Below, piece after piece: positions 26,701-34,038 of a stretch of 64,000 nt of DNA (positions within the stretch are counted from its first letter, which is position 1; every line of letters starts with the position of its first letter). The position numbers and the translations under genes were made by a program. Location of the stretch: NCBI GenBank assembly GCA_937921825.1, contig CAKZVK010000034.1, positions 1-64,000 on the forward strand. The letters run 5' to 3'. Under the pieces are notes generated by a model. The model saw only the letters and a program-made list of their open reading frames with translations, ran no database searches and was not told where the DNA came from. The stretch comes from an uncultured Saprospiraceae bacterium (GTDB taxonomy: Bacteria; Bacteroidota; Bacteroidia; Chitinophagales; Saprospiraceae).

Positions 26701-28516
26701 GGAAGCAAACATCAAAATCTCCTGCTACGCCAGCACTCGCAATTTCTATAAAGTAGGTATTACCTCCTGCTACCCCAATTTGTACTTCGTCAGAACCTTC
26801 ACAGGATACTTCCGCAGTACTACAATCATTTTCATATATGGATATAACAGGATCAAAATTTCCTGCAATATTATCCACTGATACCGTCAGTACTGATCCA
26901 GCTTCTGCAAAATCAACTGCAAACCATAGTCCATTGCTTTGGCAAGTTCCAGAGCATGAATTTTGCGCACAAGCAGGAATACATACTGGATTATTAAGGT
27001 TCAAAGTAGTTACTGGGACACTTGCGCTGCAAGCATCTTCAATAGGCACACCACATTGGGTATAAGCATAATTTATTTCAAAAGAGCCACAATCAGCAGC
27101 TGCAGAAGTAACCCTTAAAAAATAAGATTCTCCACAATTTGGAAATTCTTCTGTAAAATCTCCAGTATCATCATATACTAATGGACCTCCGCAGCCTTCA
27201 TATAATTCTATAGCAAGGCTACCTCCAACATCTAAATTGGTAAAGGCTATTTCTACTCCATCTTGTACAGGATCTATTTTGTACCATATTTCACCACTTG
27301 CAAGACAACAGTTATTAACCGGCCCTGTCCCAACAATGTCAATATCCTCTGCATCTGAACAAGAAATATTCATAGGAGCCATAGGTGTATCTAAGTCAAA
27401 TTCTCCATTACCATCTATAAGTACAAAATACGTCGTGGAAGGATCTGCAGAGATGGCAGTGCCTTCTATAGAACAGTCTCCAAGAGAATTCAATGAGCCA
27501 CAAGATCCTTCGAAGAGCTCAAAATTATCATTACTCGTAATTGTAAATTCTGGCAAGCTGGCATCAGCAGTGAATGTATACCAAGTACCTATCACACCAT
27601 CCATACAATCTCCTGACGTAGCTTCAGAATCTGGACAAGTAGTATTATCACCCGTTCCAGTTAAGAAATCGCCACAAACCACAGGATTATTATTTAAGGC
27701 AACAGCACCAGAACATAGGTCTTCTGCTGGTCCAGTTACTGGAGTTTCTTCTATTGAAAATTCTCCTGCATCAGCTGCAGCAGAAGATACCTCTACAAAG
27801 TATGTACCTGCTAGTAAGCATTCCGCCTCTACAACATCAGTACAGGCTCCATTAGTGGAAACTGCAGCACCGCCACAACTGTCATATATATCTACTTCTG
27901 GATTGGCTATGGGATTAGCACCATCTGGTGTGACCTCTACCGTCAGGGTCGTTCCATCATTTGCTACATCAACCTCAAACCACACTGAGTTATCTCCACT
28001 ACAGCCCCCTGAAGGCGCATTGGCACAAACATTATTTTGTGCTGATAGAGTGCCATTTAGAGGTTCAGCTGAGGAACAGTCTTCATTGCTTGGTGCAGCA
28101 GGAAAGATAAACTCAAAATCTGCTCCGTCCACTGCCGCAACGAAGAAAAGATCGCCCGCATTTGTATACGTATTGAATCCACCTTGACACTGTAGTTCAG
28201 TCAGACTAGAACAGTCAGCACCTTCGAATAGGACAACATCATCACCAAAATCATCAAAATCAAAAGTGATAATAGCTGGATCTATGGAAAATGCATACCA
28301 TTCCACATCTGCTGGATCCAAACAAGTACCGGCAAGTTCGGGATCATCAGTCCCATCTCCTGGGCCTGCTGTAAAAGAGGAATTTCCTGTTGTACAATCT
28401 ACAGTTATAGAGTTGGACTCTGCATCGGCACAGGTAGGTTCCTGCGAGAAGACTTGTAGACTTGTAAAGAAGAAAAAACAGAAAAACAAAGAATTGAGAA
28501 TAGATAACTTATTCAT
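20783..28516 (-). CDS. Giant modular secreted protein (2577 aa) with PPC-like N-terminal modules, PKD-like modules and T9SS type-B sorting domain
   Basis: Signal peptide MNKLSILNSLFFCFFFFTSLQVFSQ; 'CSSAEPLNG...NSVWFEVDVANDGTTLTVEV...GTYFVEVSS' repeats; C-terminus 'DVYIPNVFDPNEND...LDIYDRWGELVY...WNGKWNNDGNNVEQGVYVYFIEVQY...AGDITIIR'. Confidence 0.9.
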   Translation of the reverse strand: MNKLSILNSLFFCFFFFTSLQVFSQEPTCADAESNSITVDCTTGNSSFTAGPGDGTDDPELAGTCLDPADVEWYAFSIDPAIITFDFDDFGDDVVLFEGADCSSLTELQCQGGFNTYTNAGDLFFVAAVDGADFEFIFPAAPSNEDCSSAEPLNGTLSAQNNVCANAPSGGCSGDNSVWFEVDVANDGTTLTVEVTPDGANPIANPEVDIYDSCGGAAVSTNGACTDVVEAECLLAGTYFVEVSSAAADAGEFSIEETPVTGPAEDLCSGAVALNNNPVVCGDFLTGTGDNTTCPDSEATSGDCMDGVIGTWYTFTADASLPEFTITSNDNFELFEGSCGSLNSLGDCSIEGTAISADPSTTYFVLIDGNGEFDLDTPMAPMNISCSDAEDIDIVGTGPVNNCCLASGEIWYKIDPVQDGVEIAFTNLDVGGSLAIELYEGCGGPLVYDDTGDFTEEFPNCGESYFLRVTSAAADCGSFEINYAYTQCGVPIEDACSASVPVTTLNLNNPVCIPACAQNSCSGTCQSNGLWFAVDFAEAGSVLTVSVDNIAGNFDPVISIYENDCSTAEVSCEGSDEVQIGVAGGNTYFIEIASAGVAGDFDVCFLYEDVPSSCAEWDSPTITRPEFPGADQEGPFCPGETVEFCFDLTFTTAGAAPPNGNNCQWLQGVIPVMGDGWDLDATPLDGQVVNSDLPDWHDDVLYFPHNPTTNPVLGLEPSPHNSNGIALTYPTGGLSSGDLLPGGWYGVTTTGGGNCDGGSDPNGAWGVNPGGCNASATFPICFELTVKQFEDEQECEEADLSIKLFAMADGMTGCWDNTACAQDMPADWTDGEVECDGLVELEADDVIVCSGDPADVFIDTANGDDADIYVFVVEENQTSEAMDHEPLAFGTNSAVLIDEIENTSGSIQVVTYMAFARGELCDGPPIEFTVTVLPAIEIFYDEPIIICPGDTYPITPTVTGGTPPFSYLWISPSGDELSEDPNFVLPHENNLDPGEHFVTFLVTDSEDCTQDISVDYELTPGINHSIDGPLDICISGNMMGTEYCADHDTISTSSNYDYQWTFGAGVVLSTDDDEKCVTIDESVTPPGTYNMTLEIFDDFDCVHDTTVIFTLSNGPSLVLEPGGCNGSDLKLLGINTNHANVPSFLHIVQPSGPGGTLLPGDTLGTGIPLLTDTLCVTTSNLSLPVQLIGASSGGCMPAPVSYTIPPVETPMFTAPTAPICEGESVTLSLSNPGTFTNAQWTDGTNVWMIASITESPTTNTTYTFTATNPLGCEVNEQFNIIVNELPGAEISGSATFCAGQSSDLTATTTGGTGPFTYIWSDNSTAQTLNVTTAGTYSVTITDATQCSSEDSVEVTVDTELDVNISYLPFCAGDQTQLTVGAFDSYEWFDASGTSVGTGPTLDNIASGSYYVEVSLGNCPGTSPTIEVMAVEDLPDLQGLTIDPVCNASGGAFDVTLNLDMLIPPQVQGFWRDENDLPISNSSDVSFLGDPAGTVTYSYITTNATAPCVNDTISLDILVNECDCPPPVSQLPDQCGAGSMEINLNSLTSSTGSWSSTSTDLVINNGLLILDETTPTGTYTVEFTHDVTLPDNCTAPYETTFTVYQPLTAELDQTAIPCNSSSTMEPTFVDLSSLILSGDNSGTWETTNSAVTITNDIVDFVNLPTGPYDFTYRLEELGSPCGPQLLTATVNVRDCSCPPLVMNALDPMCSSGGVINLNDSSILNNPDALVGVWSMTPDVPGALLGDQFTVDGVPADTYTFTFTLQNPTPNCDEFVSQEMVVSEPLEAMVPMSIEACNGVIDMDPRPTELDLESLVTGDMGGTWTVSSNFNGGIIDDINQVDFIEVDPDTYTFTYTVPANGACDETSYPLEVEVVSCNCPNFDADYPDLCSADGEYDLNDIWVDPTSVDPGSWVQLSGDSQVAISMGSLIDLSSMDGRYQFGYIVDNLPAGCDPLPFFFSVETPPDVMVTDNLTVCNAESTMGDNCISLNANASGAAGVWTIDPTYTNNATDITNICFDGIDPGTEFTFEFNVPNNNSACGPQDFQMRVLVLDCSCPNIAILQPDDICEGSLITLSDLEANPALIADGGWTVDNPDGIIAGDNFVPSEPGVYVLRYTADDPGAPPCEPFSEVTVSVVERLSAGSALPPYEICGGNDETVDLSTRLMDSNPGGGWSAASTNPTGGTFDDIAGTFNSAGAADGTYEFMYTIAATPECTGDDVTIQIEISGGPVADAGTDAEVACEDTAELGGPNTTTGAGVTYSWTSTTGEDLPTEATIDVNLAGTYTLMVTDAAGCTATDEVVITGVGGLSVESEVMNPPCFGEPGILIVTATGGNGNVQYSVDGGATFQGDDIFNSLEPGSYTLVVEDESGCRSIQEFVVNEPAVLEVDAGEDRQVEIGDEQYTLEAAVSIDSDSIVNVLWTDCETGEPLCEGNYDLCGTIMVNPEIFNEYCVVVTDVNGCTSESSVILREKLVRDVYIPNVFDPNENDPTNQTFHVHADRFVESVNFLDIYDRWGELVYSAPANHPPNDPAFGWNGKWNNDGNNVEQGVYVYFIEVQYVDNGNGAETEIYAGDITIIR
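22340..23970 (-). repeat. Tandem Cys-bounded modules, about 175-180 aa each, in the 2577-aa protein
   Basis: 'NECDCPPPVSQLPDQC', 'RDCSCPPLVMNALDPMC', 'VSCNCPNFDADYPDLC', 'LDCSCPNIAILQPDDIC' recur about every 520-540 nt, each followed by 'G.W' and 'Y.F.Y' core segments. Confidence 0.75.
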
Positions 28517-28979
28517 TATTGTGTTGTTTGAATCAAGTCAGAGTGACCATCATATTCAAACTTTTCCATCACTTGGAAATTTTAAATGAGGCTCTAATCT
28601 CTTGATTAGTACTGACTTGAAGCTTAAGCTCAAAAAATCGATTCAACCAAAAGTAAAGATTTATGAGTCACTTTTAGTGATAATATGATACTAAAAGTCC
28701 CATGAAATGCTGCCTACAGCAGTCCTAGTTTAATTTTATTGATTACCAACATTTAATACATATAAATAAATCTTAATATCTCAGTCCAACAAAAGCTATA
28801 TTGTGTTAAAATGTCTGTAAATGAGTGGTATATAGAAACAAATATTGGTTTTGATAAGTAATATTAATCAGAATCAATTGAGTAGTATTTGATTATTCCT
28901 ATTACATTATTAGCAATATCTTGTGCTCCGATTATATATAACTAGCGAACCAATTAATTAATCAGAAAAGACTAGATCC

Positions 28980-29561
28980 ATGATAAAAAGCAAAAATTTA
29001 GCAATTGTACTTTCCGTGTTCTTCCTTCTATCTTTTGTATCGGAGAGTTTTGCTCAAAGAACATCTTCTAGGTCATCAAGATCTACAAGAAATCAAGACA
29101 GAACAGCTGAGAAACTTGGTTTCAAGGACAAACTTGCATATGACCTCCACTTAGGAAGTATAAACTTTTCTAACTCCGGTTTTTTCCTTTCTGGAAAAAT
29201 AGGTGCTGGGTACAAAGTTATCGATAGACTGAGCTTTGGTCCTGGTCTGAAGTTTTTTTACCAGTATATAAATTTTGACCAAAGAATCAATCCAGGTCTA
29301 GAAGATATCTCTGAGTTCACTTTCGGACCTTATGGATTTGCGAGATTCAGGATAGCTGATCAATTCTATGCTAAAGCTGAGTACACCAGCTTCCGAATAA
29401 AGAATGCTGATAATCTAAACTTTCCAAGTGTAGGTATTGGCTATTGCTCTGGTTTTGGAAAATGGAAATACGGTATAGAAGTACTGATACCTACTACTAA
29501 TCAAGCAAGAGATTCTTATACCATACTAGAATATACTTTCAGTTTTCTCTACAACCTCTAA
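28980..29561 (+). CDS. Outer-membrane beta-barrel protein (193 aa)
   Basis: Signal peptide MIKSKNLAIVLSVFFLLSFVSESFAQ; alternating beta-barrel-like sequence 'KIGAGYKVIDRLSFGPGLKFFYQYINF...GPYGFARFRIADQFYAKAEY' and terminal 'YTILEYTFSFLYNL'. Confidence 0.7.
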   Translation: MIKSKNLAIVLSVFFLLSFVSESFAQRTSSRSSRSTRNQDRTAEKLGFKDKLAYDLHLGSINFSNSGFFLSGKIGAGYKVIDRLSFGPGLKFFYQYINFDQRINPGLEDISEFTFGPYGFARFRIADQFYAKAEYTSFRIKNADNLNFPSVGIGYCSGFGKWKYGIEVLIPTTNQARDSYTILEYTFSFLYNL

Positions 29562-29571
29562 GCGTCCGGAT

Positions 29572-32043
29572 TTAAAATTTTACACTAGCACCTAAAAGGA
29601 AATTCAAGCCCGCCTGCGGGTAGAGGTAGTTTTCGGTAATAGTTGTTCGTGTGCCTTCCATCGCATCACCTACTATATAACTGTAGGTGTACCCGTTAGA
29701 GCTATACTTAGTATTCAGTAGATTATTTACAACTAACTTGAACTGGATATCTTCTATCAGATCGATATCCATATCATAGGTCGCTACGAGATCATTAATG
29801 AGATATGCTGAGAGCGCTCGGTTATCATTAGAAGTATTATCAAGGAATTGCTTGCCGACATACTTTGAAAGAAGCGTAAGATTAAAGCCCTCTAGTATAT
29901 TATAGCTCAAATTACTACCCGCAATAACTGATGGAGACAATGCTAGATCAGAATTTTCTAAGACATTGATTTCATTCATACCTGGCCCGTAGTCCGCAAT
30001 AAACTCTTCAAATCTATCTATCTTATTTCTACTCAAAGTAAGATTAGGGCTCCAAGACAAATATTCATTGATTTTGTATACGGCAGAAAGCTCCAGACCT
30101 ATTCTACTAGAGGCATCGACATTCGTTCTGACGGGTCCTCCTACATCATTAAGAGCTCCCGTCACCACCAATTGATTCTGGTATGACATGTAGTATAAGT
30201 TAGCTTCCAGACCCAATTTATCTTTTTGTGTTCTATATCCTAATTCAAAATCGAAGAGGCGTTCTGGTTGGGGGACCTCTATGCCGACAGCATCTAGAAA
30301 ATCAGAACGGACCGGCTCTCGATTGGCTACAGCAAAAGAGGCATAAGCCATATCTTGATCACTAAGACTGTAGGATAATCCAAGCTTAGGATTTATAAAG
30401 AGATATGAAGTATCTACGAGAAAACTAGACTGATCATTATCCGTACCTTCTGTATCGTAGTCAATGCTCTTGACTTGCATGTCTCCAAACAGCTTCAGCT
30501 TTCTGTTGACCTTATAATGTGCCTGCAGGTATGAATTTAGTTCGAGCTTGGTTGCATCGCTTCTGTAATACTCATTGTCTAGCAACTGTACAATCTCTGC
30601 TCTTATTAGGCTGTCTTCAGAATCTACAATCTCTCCATAGTGATCGCCTAGATAGATATTTCCACTTCCTCCTAAGGTCAAAGTCAACTGACCTGAGATC
30701 TGCTGTTCTACATTGGCTATAGCCCCTATAAAATGATTATCCAACCATCTTCTCCTTGCGAGGTTAGAAATACTGGTAGAATCACAGTCTACATAGTCAC
30801 ATAAATCCTCCTGGAACAAAAACTGCTCAAAAAAGCCTAATCCTCTAGTGTAGTGGCCTGTAAGATTAACCTTTGTCTTTGCAGTAGGCTGCAAGGCATA
30901 TAGAAGTTGGAAATGATCCTGCTTATAGTCATCCACTTGGTTTTCATAGGTGTAGGCATTGTATGTACGACCTGAATCAAAGAGATTCAGACTGTCTTCT
31001 ACCGTGTTATAATCTCCATTAGAATTATTAAAATAATGCTCTAGCAGCTCCTCTGTTGTCCCCTCTAACTTCACTTGTGGCACTCCATTCCAAGCTTGAT
31101 AGGTTCTTTCCTTCCCGGAGAAGGCATTAAACTTTAGAGAATGCCTCTCCCCTATCTTACCCACGGAAAAATACCAAGAGCTGAGATCTGAAGATGCTCT
31201 ATCTATATAGCCATCAGAGTCAATCAAGGAATACCTTCCTTCTATGACATAAGCATTATTCATAAGTCCAGTGCTGAGACTCAAGCCTATTTTTCTTGTA
31301 TTAAATGATCCATAACTCAAGTCTGCTTTCAGAAAAGGATTTTGATGAATGTAGTTCGTATTCAGTCCTACAGAACCCCCAAAAGCTCCTGAGCCGTTAG
31401 TGGATGGCCCTACCCCTCTCTGTATCTGTAGACTATTTACTGAGCTCGAAAAATCTGGAAGATCTACCCAAAAGACACCATGACTTTCAGAATCATTTAA
31501 GGGAACACCATTGATGGTCACATTTATTCTAGTGGCATCAGATCCTCTTATACGCATGCCTGTATAACCTATACCTGCTCCAGCATCGGAAGTCACAACC
31601 ATAGAAGGTGTATGCTCGACTAGAAAAGGTATGTCTTGACCTAGATTCTTTAGAGCTAGGTCTTCTTCATCCATCTGTATATAACTGAATGCAGACTCTT
31701 CTTCCAATCGATTAGCCACGACATCTATTCTATCTAATTGGTAATTAGAATCAGAAAGGCGAATATCAATAAGTTCGTCTGCAGGTACTGAAATCTCCTT
31801 TGTGTAATCCTCATATCCAACATAGGTTATCTTCAGTGTATGAGAACCTGTAGGAATATTCTCTAAGTAATAAATTCCCTCATGATCACTGATCGTAGCT
31901 AAGCTATTAGAACCTACAATAAATACTGAGGCACCTTCTAGCTCCTCTCCGCCAGCATTGTATATCTTACCAGTAAGTGTATTCTGCGAGCACAAAGGAC
32001 TGACAGACCATAAAAGAATAGATAGGGTTATAAATTTCAACAT
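29572..32043 (-). CDS. TonB-dependent outer-membrane receptor, predicted thiamine/thiamine-precursor uptake
   Basis: Signal peptide MLKFITLSILLWSVSPLCSQ (start 32043, inside the track ORF ending at 32082); CarboxypepD_reg-like 'LTGKIYNAGGEELEGASVFIVGSNSLATISDHEGIYYLENIPTGSHTLKITYVGYE', plug 'MRIRGSDATRINVTINGVPLNDSESHGVFWVDLPDF', C-terminal 'YPQAGLNFLLGASVKF'. Substrate inferred from the upstream TPP riboswitch. Confidence 0.9.
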   Translation of the reverse strand: MLKFITLSILLWSVSPLCSQNTLTGKIYNAGGEELEGASVFIVGSNSLATISDHEGIYYLENIPTGSHTLKITYVGYEDYTKEISVPADELIDIRLSDSNYQLDRIDVVANRLEEESAFSYIQMDEEDLALKNLGQDIPFLVEHTPSMVVTSDAGAGIGYTGMRIRGSDATRINVTINGVPLNDSESHGVFWVDLPDFSSSVNSLQIQRGVGPSTNGSGAFGGSVGLNTNYIHQNPFLKADLSYGSFNTRKIGLSLSTGLMNNAYVIEGRYSLIDSDGYIDRASSDLSSWYFSVGKIGERHSLKFNAFSGKERTYQAWNGVPQVKLEGTTEELLEHYFNNSNGDYNTVEDSLNLFDSGRTYNAYTYENQVDDYKQDHFQLLYALQPTAKTKVNLTGHYTRGLGFFEQFLFQEDLCDYVDCDSTSISNLARRRWLDNHFIGAIANVEQQISGQLTLTLGGSGNIYLGDHYGEIVDSEDSLIRAEIVQLLDNEYYRSDATKLELNSYLQAHYKVNRKLKLFGDMQVKSIDYDTEGTDNDQSSFLVDTSYLFINPKLGLSYSLSDQDMAYASFAVANREPVRSDFLDAVGIEVPQPERLFDFELGYRTQKDKLGLEANLYYMSYQNQLVVTGALNDVGGPVRTNVDASSRIGLELSAVYKINEYLSWSPNLTLSRNKIDRFEEFIADYGPGMNEINVLENSDLALSPSVIAGSNLSYNILEGFNLTLLSKYVGKQFLDNTSNDNRALSAYLINDLVATYDMDIDLIEDIQFKLVVNNLLNTKYSSNGYTYSYIVGDAMEGTRTTITENYLYPQAGLNFLLGASVKF

Positions 32044-32110
32044 AACTGCTTGTATAAAAACTATGAATAAATATTCCATCAAGGATGAGGTCTAGAATCA
32101 ACTAGATCAG

Positions 32111-32180
32111 TTATTCCCTTCCAAGAATTACCTTGGCAGGTTCATTGGGTATAATCTCAGCCTATTTCTAAGCACCCCTG
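32111..32180 (-). promoter_or_regulatory. TPP (THI-element) riboswitch aptamer
   Basis: Minus strand CAGGGGTGCTTAGAAATAGGCTGAGATTATACCCAATGAACCTGCCAAGGTAATTCTTGGAAGGGAATAA contains the hallmark GGGGTGC...CTGAGA...ACCC..GAACCTG(stem)GTAAT(stem)AAGGGAA consensus. Confidence 0.93.
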
Positions 32181-32191
32181 TTGGAACGACG

Positions 32192-32199
32192 CAAAAATA
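32192..32199 (-). promoter_or_regulatory. Bacteroidota-type -7 promoter element for the riboswitch leader
   Basis: TATTTTTG on the minus strand matches TAnnTTTG exactly. A start about 7 nt downstream would fall just before the aptamer. No convincing -33 TTTG was seen at canonical spacing. Confidence 0.5.
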
Positions 32200-32221
32200 C
32201 ACAAACAGTGTATTAGTAGAG

Positions 32222-32719
32222 CTATCCTTGGACAATTTCTAATGCCTTCTCTAACCTATTTTGGTCCACGCCATTCACCACTTGATACTCCCAACCAAGT
32301 TTTTCTAATTCACGGCGATATTGGGAGAAGATTTCCTTTGTTTCATTAGGACTTTCTCTTAGTCCATCTTGGACCCAAGGTAGATCTGGTTCCATCAGTA
32401 AGACGAAGTCATAAGGTCTGATCTGTGCAAGCTGCTCGTCTATCCATGGTATAACAATTCCAAACTTTATCTCAGACCAAAGCTTGAGATTGAGCAGGAA
32501 GGTGTCCAATATAAGAGCTTGCTCTGGGGGAAACACCTGGACAAATTGATGATGCTGCTCAGCTATTGTGAGGATATCTTCGTTAGTATAGTGAGGACCA
32601 TAAGACTCTAGATAGGTTCGGGCAAATTCTGGAAACCATGGCAACTCGAGTTTACTACTCAACTGACTGGCAAGAGTAGACTTGCCTGTACATTCTGGGC
32701 CAGTAATAAGGATGCGCAT
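32222..32719 (-). CDS. NadR-kinase-like P-loop ATPase (AAA_28 type; ribosylnicotinamide-kinase-like or thiamine-kinase-like)
   Basis: 'MRILITGPECTGKSTLASQLSSKLELPWFPEFARTYLE' and 'ALILDTFLLNLKLWSEIKFG' resemble the NadR C-terminal kinase. The track start at 32875 would overlap pnuC by over 150 nt; ATG at 32719 starts at the P-loop. Confidence 0.8.
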   Translation of the reverse strand: MRILITGPECTGKSTLASQLSSKLELPWFPEFARTYLESYGPHYTNEDILTIAEQHHQFVQVFPPEQALILDTFLLNLKLWSEIKFGIVIPWIDEQLAQIRPYDFVLLMEPDLPWVQDGLRESPNETKEIFSQYRRELEKLGWEYQVVNGVDQNRLEKALEIVQG

Positions 32720-32721
32720 GG

Positions 32722-33327
32722 CTATAATATTTCGACTTCGGGGTGAACCACTGATTTTTTCCAATGCCTGTATCCCACCACAGAGAGCAAAAAATAGATA
32801 ACCATAAGTCCAGAATATAATTTCAATCCCCGATCTAAATACAGCCAGACACTGAACAAGTTTATAGCCATCCAAAAAAACCAGGAAGAGAGAATTTTGT
32901 GGGCCTCCATATAGCTGGCTATCAAACTAAAGATAGTTGAGGCAGTATCTGGAAAAGGTCTCTCAGCATCGGTATAATTACTGAATAATAATCCTACACA
33001 AGCTGTAATAAAAACACCAACTCCAACGATGATAAGGTGATAAAGATGACTACGCCTCTCTACTTTGAGGTTGGAACTCTTTTCCTTATTCCATACATAC
33101 CAACCATAGACACCTATAAGTACATAATAGAAGTACAAAAAGGATTCAGCATATAACTTTGATTCAAAAAACAAAAAAATGCTCGCTAGTGAAGAAATAA
33201 TGCCAATGGGCCAGCACCATATTTTCTGGTAAATCATGAGAATTATAAAGCCCAAACTCGTGACTACTGAAAATAATTCTAAGTAAAAAAGAAAATCCAT
33301 CTTTTGTCGACTGCTTATCTTAAACAA
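32722..33327 (-). CDS. PnuC-family vitamin transporter (PnuC nicotinamide riboside or PnuT thiamine type)
   Basis: Multi-TM protein with 'IWCWPIGIISSLASIFLFFESKLYAESFLYFYYVLIGVYGWYVW', characteristic of the PnuC family. Confidence 0.88.
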   Translation of the reverse strand: MFKISSRQKMDFLFYLELFSVVTSLGFIILMIYQKIWCWPIGIISSLASIFLFFESKLYAESFLYFYYVLIGVYGWYVWNKEKSSNLKVERRSHLYHLIIVGVGVFITACVGLLFSNYTDAERPFPDTASTIFSLIASYMEAHKILSSWFFWMAINLFSVWLYLDRGLKLYSGLMVIYFLLSVVGYRHWKKSVVHPEVEIL

Positions 33328-33448
33328 GAATAATCAATTATTAACTGAAAGTGAGTTCTATTGGTCTCAAAAGCAAAGATCTTTTAAATACCAAATTCCA
33401 AATTTTCTCCAATGGACTGCTGCTTTTATATCTATCTTTGGTGCATAG

Positions 33449-34033
33449 ATGCATGACATAGAACCATATCACAAATGGAGGCAATACTACATCGCCGCTG
33501 AGGACAAGAAATCAATATTTCATGGCACCAAGTATAGTGAATTCACTTTCACTAAGAAGATCTATAATTACTTTATTCATCCTCAGTGGGATTCTATAGG
33601 TAGCCCAACTTTGTATGCTAAAACCCTGTACGCAGATTATGATCACGGCTATGCCCTTATAGAGCTGCTAGGAGAATGGAATGATTGCCTCAATAATGAC
33701 ATTATGTTCCTTAAGCGTAAACTGGTGGACAACCTTATCCATCATGGTATCTATAAGTTTATGATTCTATGTGACAATGTTCTGGAGTATCATGGTTCTG
33801 ATGACAGTTATTATGAAGAGTGGTGGGATGATATAAAAGACGATCAAGGCTGGGTCGTCTTCTTAAATACAAGAGAACATATGCTCGAAGAAATGGAAAA
33901 GCTAAAAATCCAATACTATATTAATATCGGTCAATCTTACTTGGATATAAACTGGCGCAAAGCGCATCCCAAGCAGTCCTTTGTAGAAGTCACACGACTT
34001 ATAGAAATGGGCTCTAAACAACTCAGTCACTAG
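33449..34033 (+). CDS. Conserved-looking hypothetical protein (194 aa) directly upstream of era
   Basis: Intact ORF ending 5 nt before era; no motif recognised. Confidence 0.7.
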   Translation: MHDIEPYHKWRQYYIAAEDKKSIFHGTKYSEFTFTKKIYNYFIHPQWDSIGSPTLYAKTLYADYDHGYALIELLGEWNDCLNNDIMFLKRKLVDNLIHHGIYKFMILCDNVLEYHGSDDSYYEEWWDDIKDDQGWVVFLNTREHMLEEMEKLKIQYYINIGQSYLDINWRKAHPKQSFVEVTRLIEMGSKQLSH

Positions 34034-34038
34034 TTACT

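Noticed and set aside
27237-28187. 316-aa plus-strand ORF antisense to the 2577-aa surface protein
   Set aside because: Low-complexity Ser/Pro/Thr translation with no signal peptide or motif. The opposite strand is a clearly real secreted protein. Long antisense ORFs arise here from the codon composition of the giant genes; the same applies to the many shorter plus-strand ORFs in 3241-28589.
2994-28516. Possible CRISPR-like or satellite DNA repeats in the giant-gene region
   Set aside because: The repetition is at protein-module level with diverged nucleotides and in-frame spacing; no short identical repeats with spacers.
32720-32875. N-terminal extension of the NadR-like ORF overlapping pnuC
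   Set aside because: The extension is out-of-frame pnuC sequence. ATG at 32719 starts directly at the P-loop and gives a normal operon junction.
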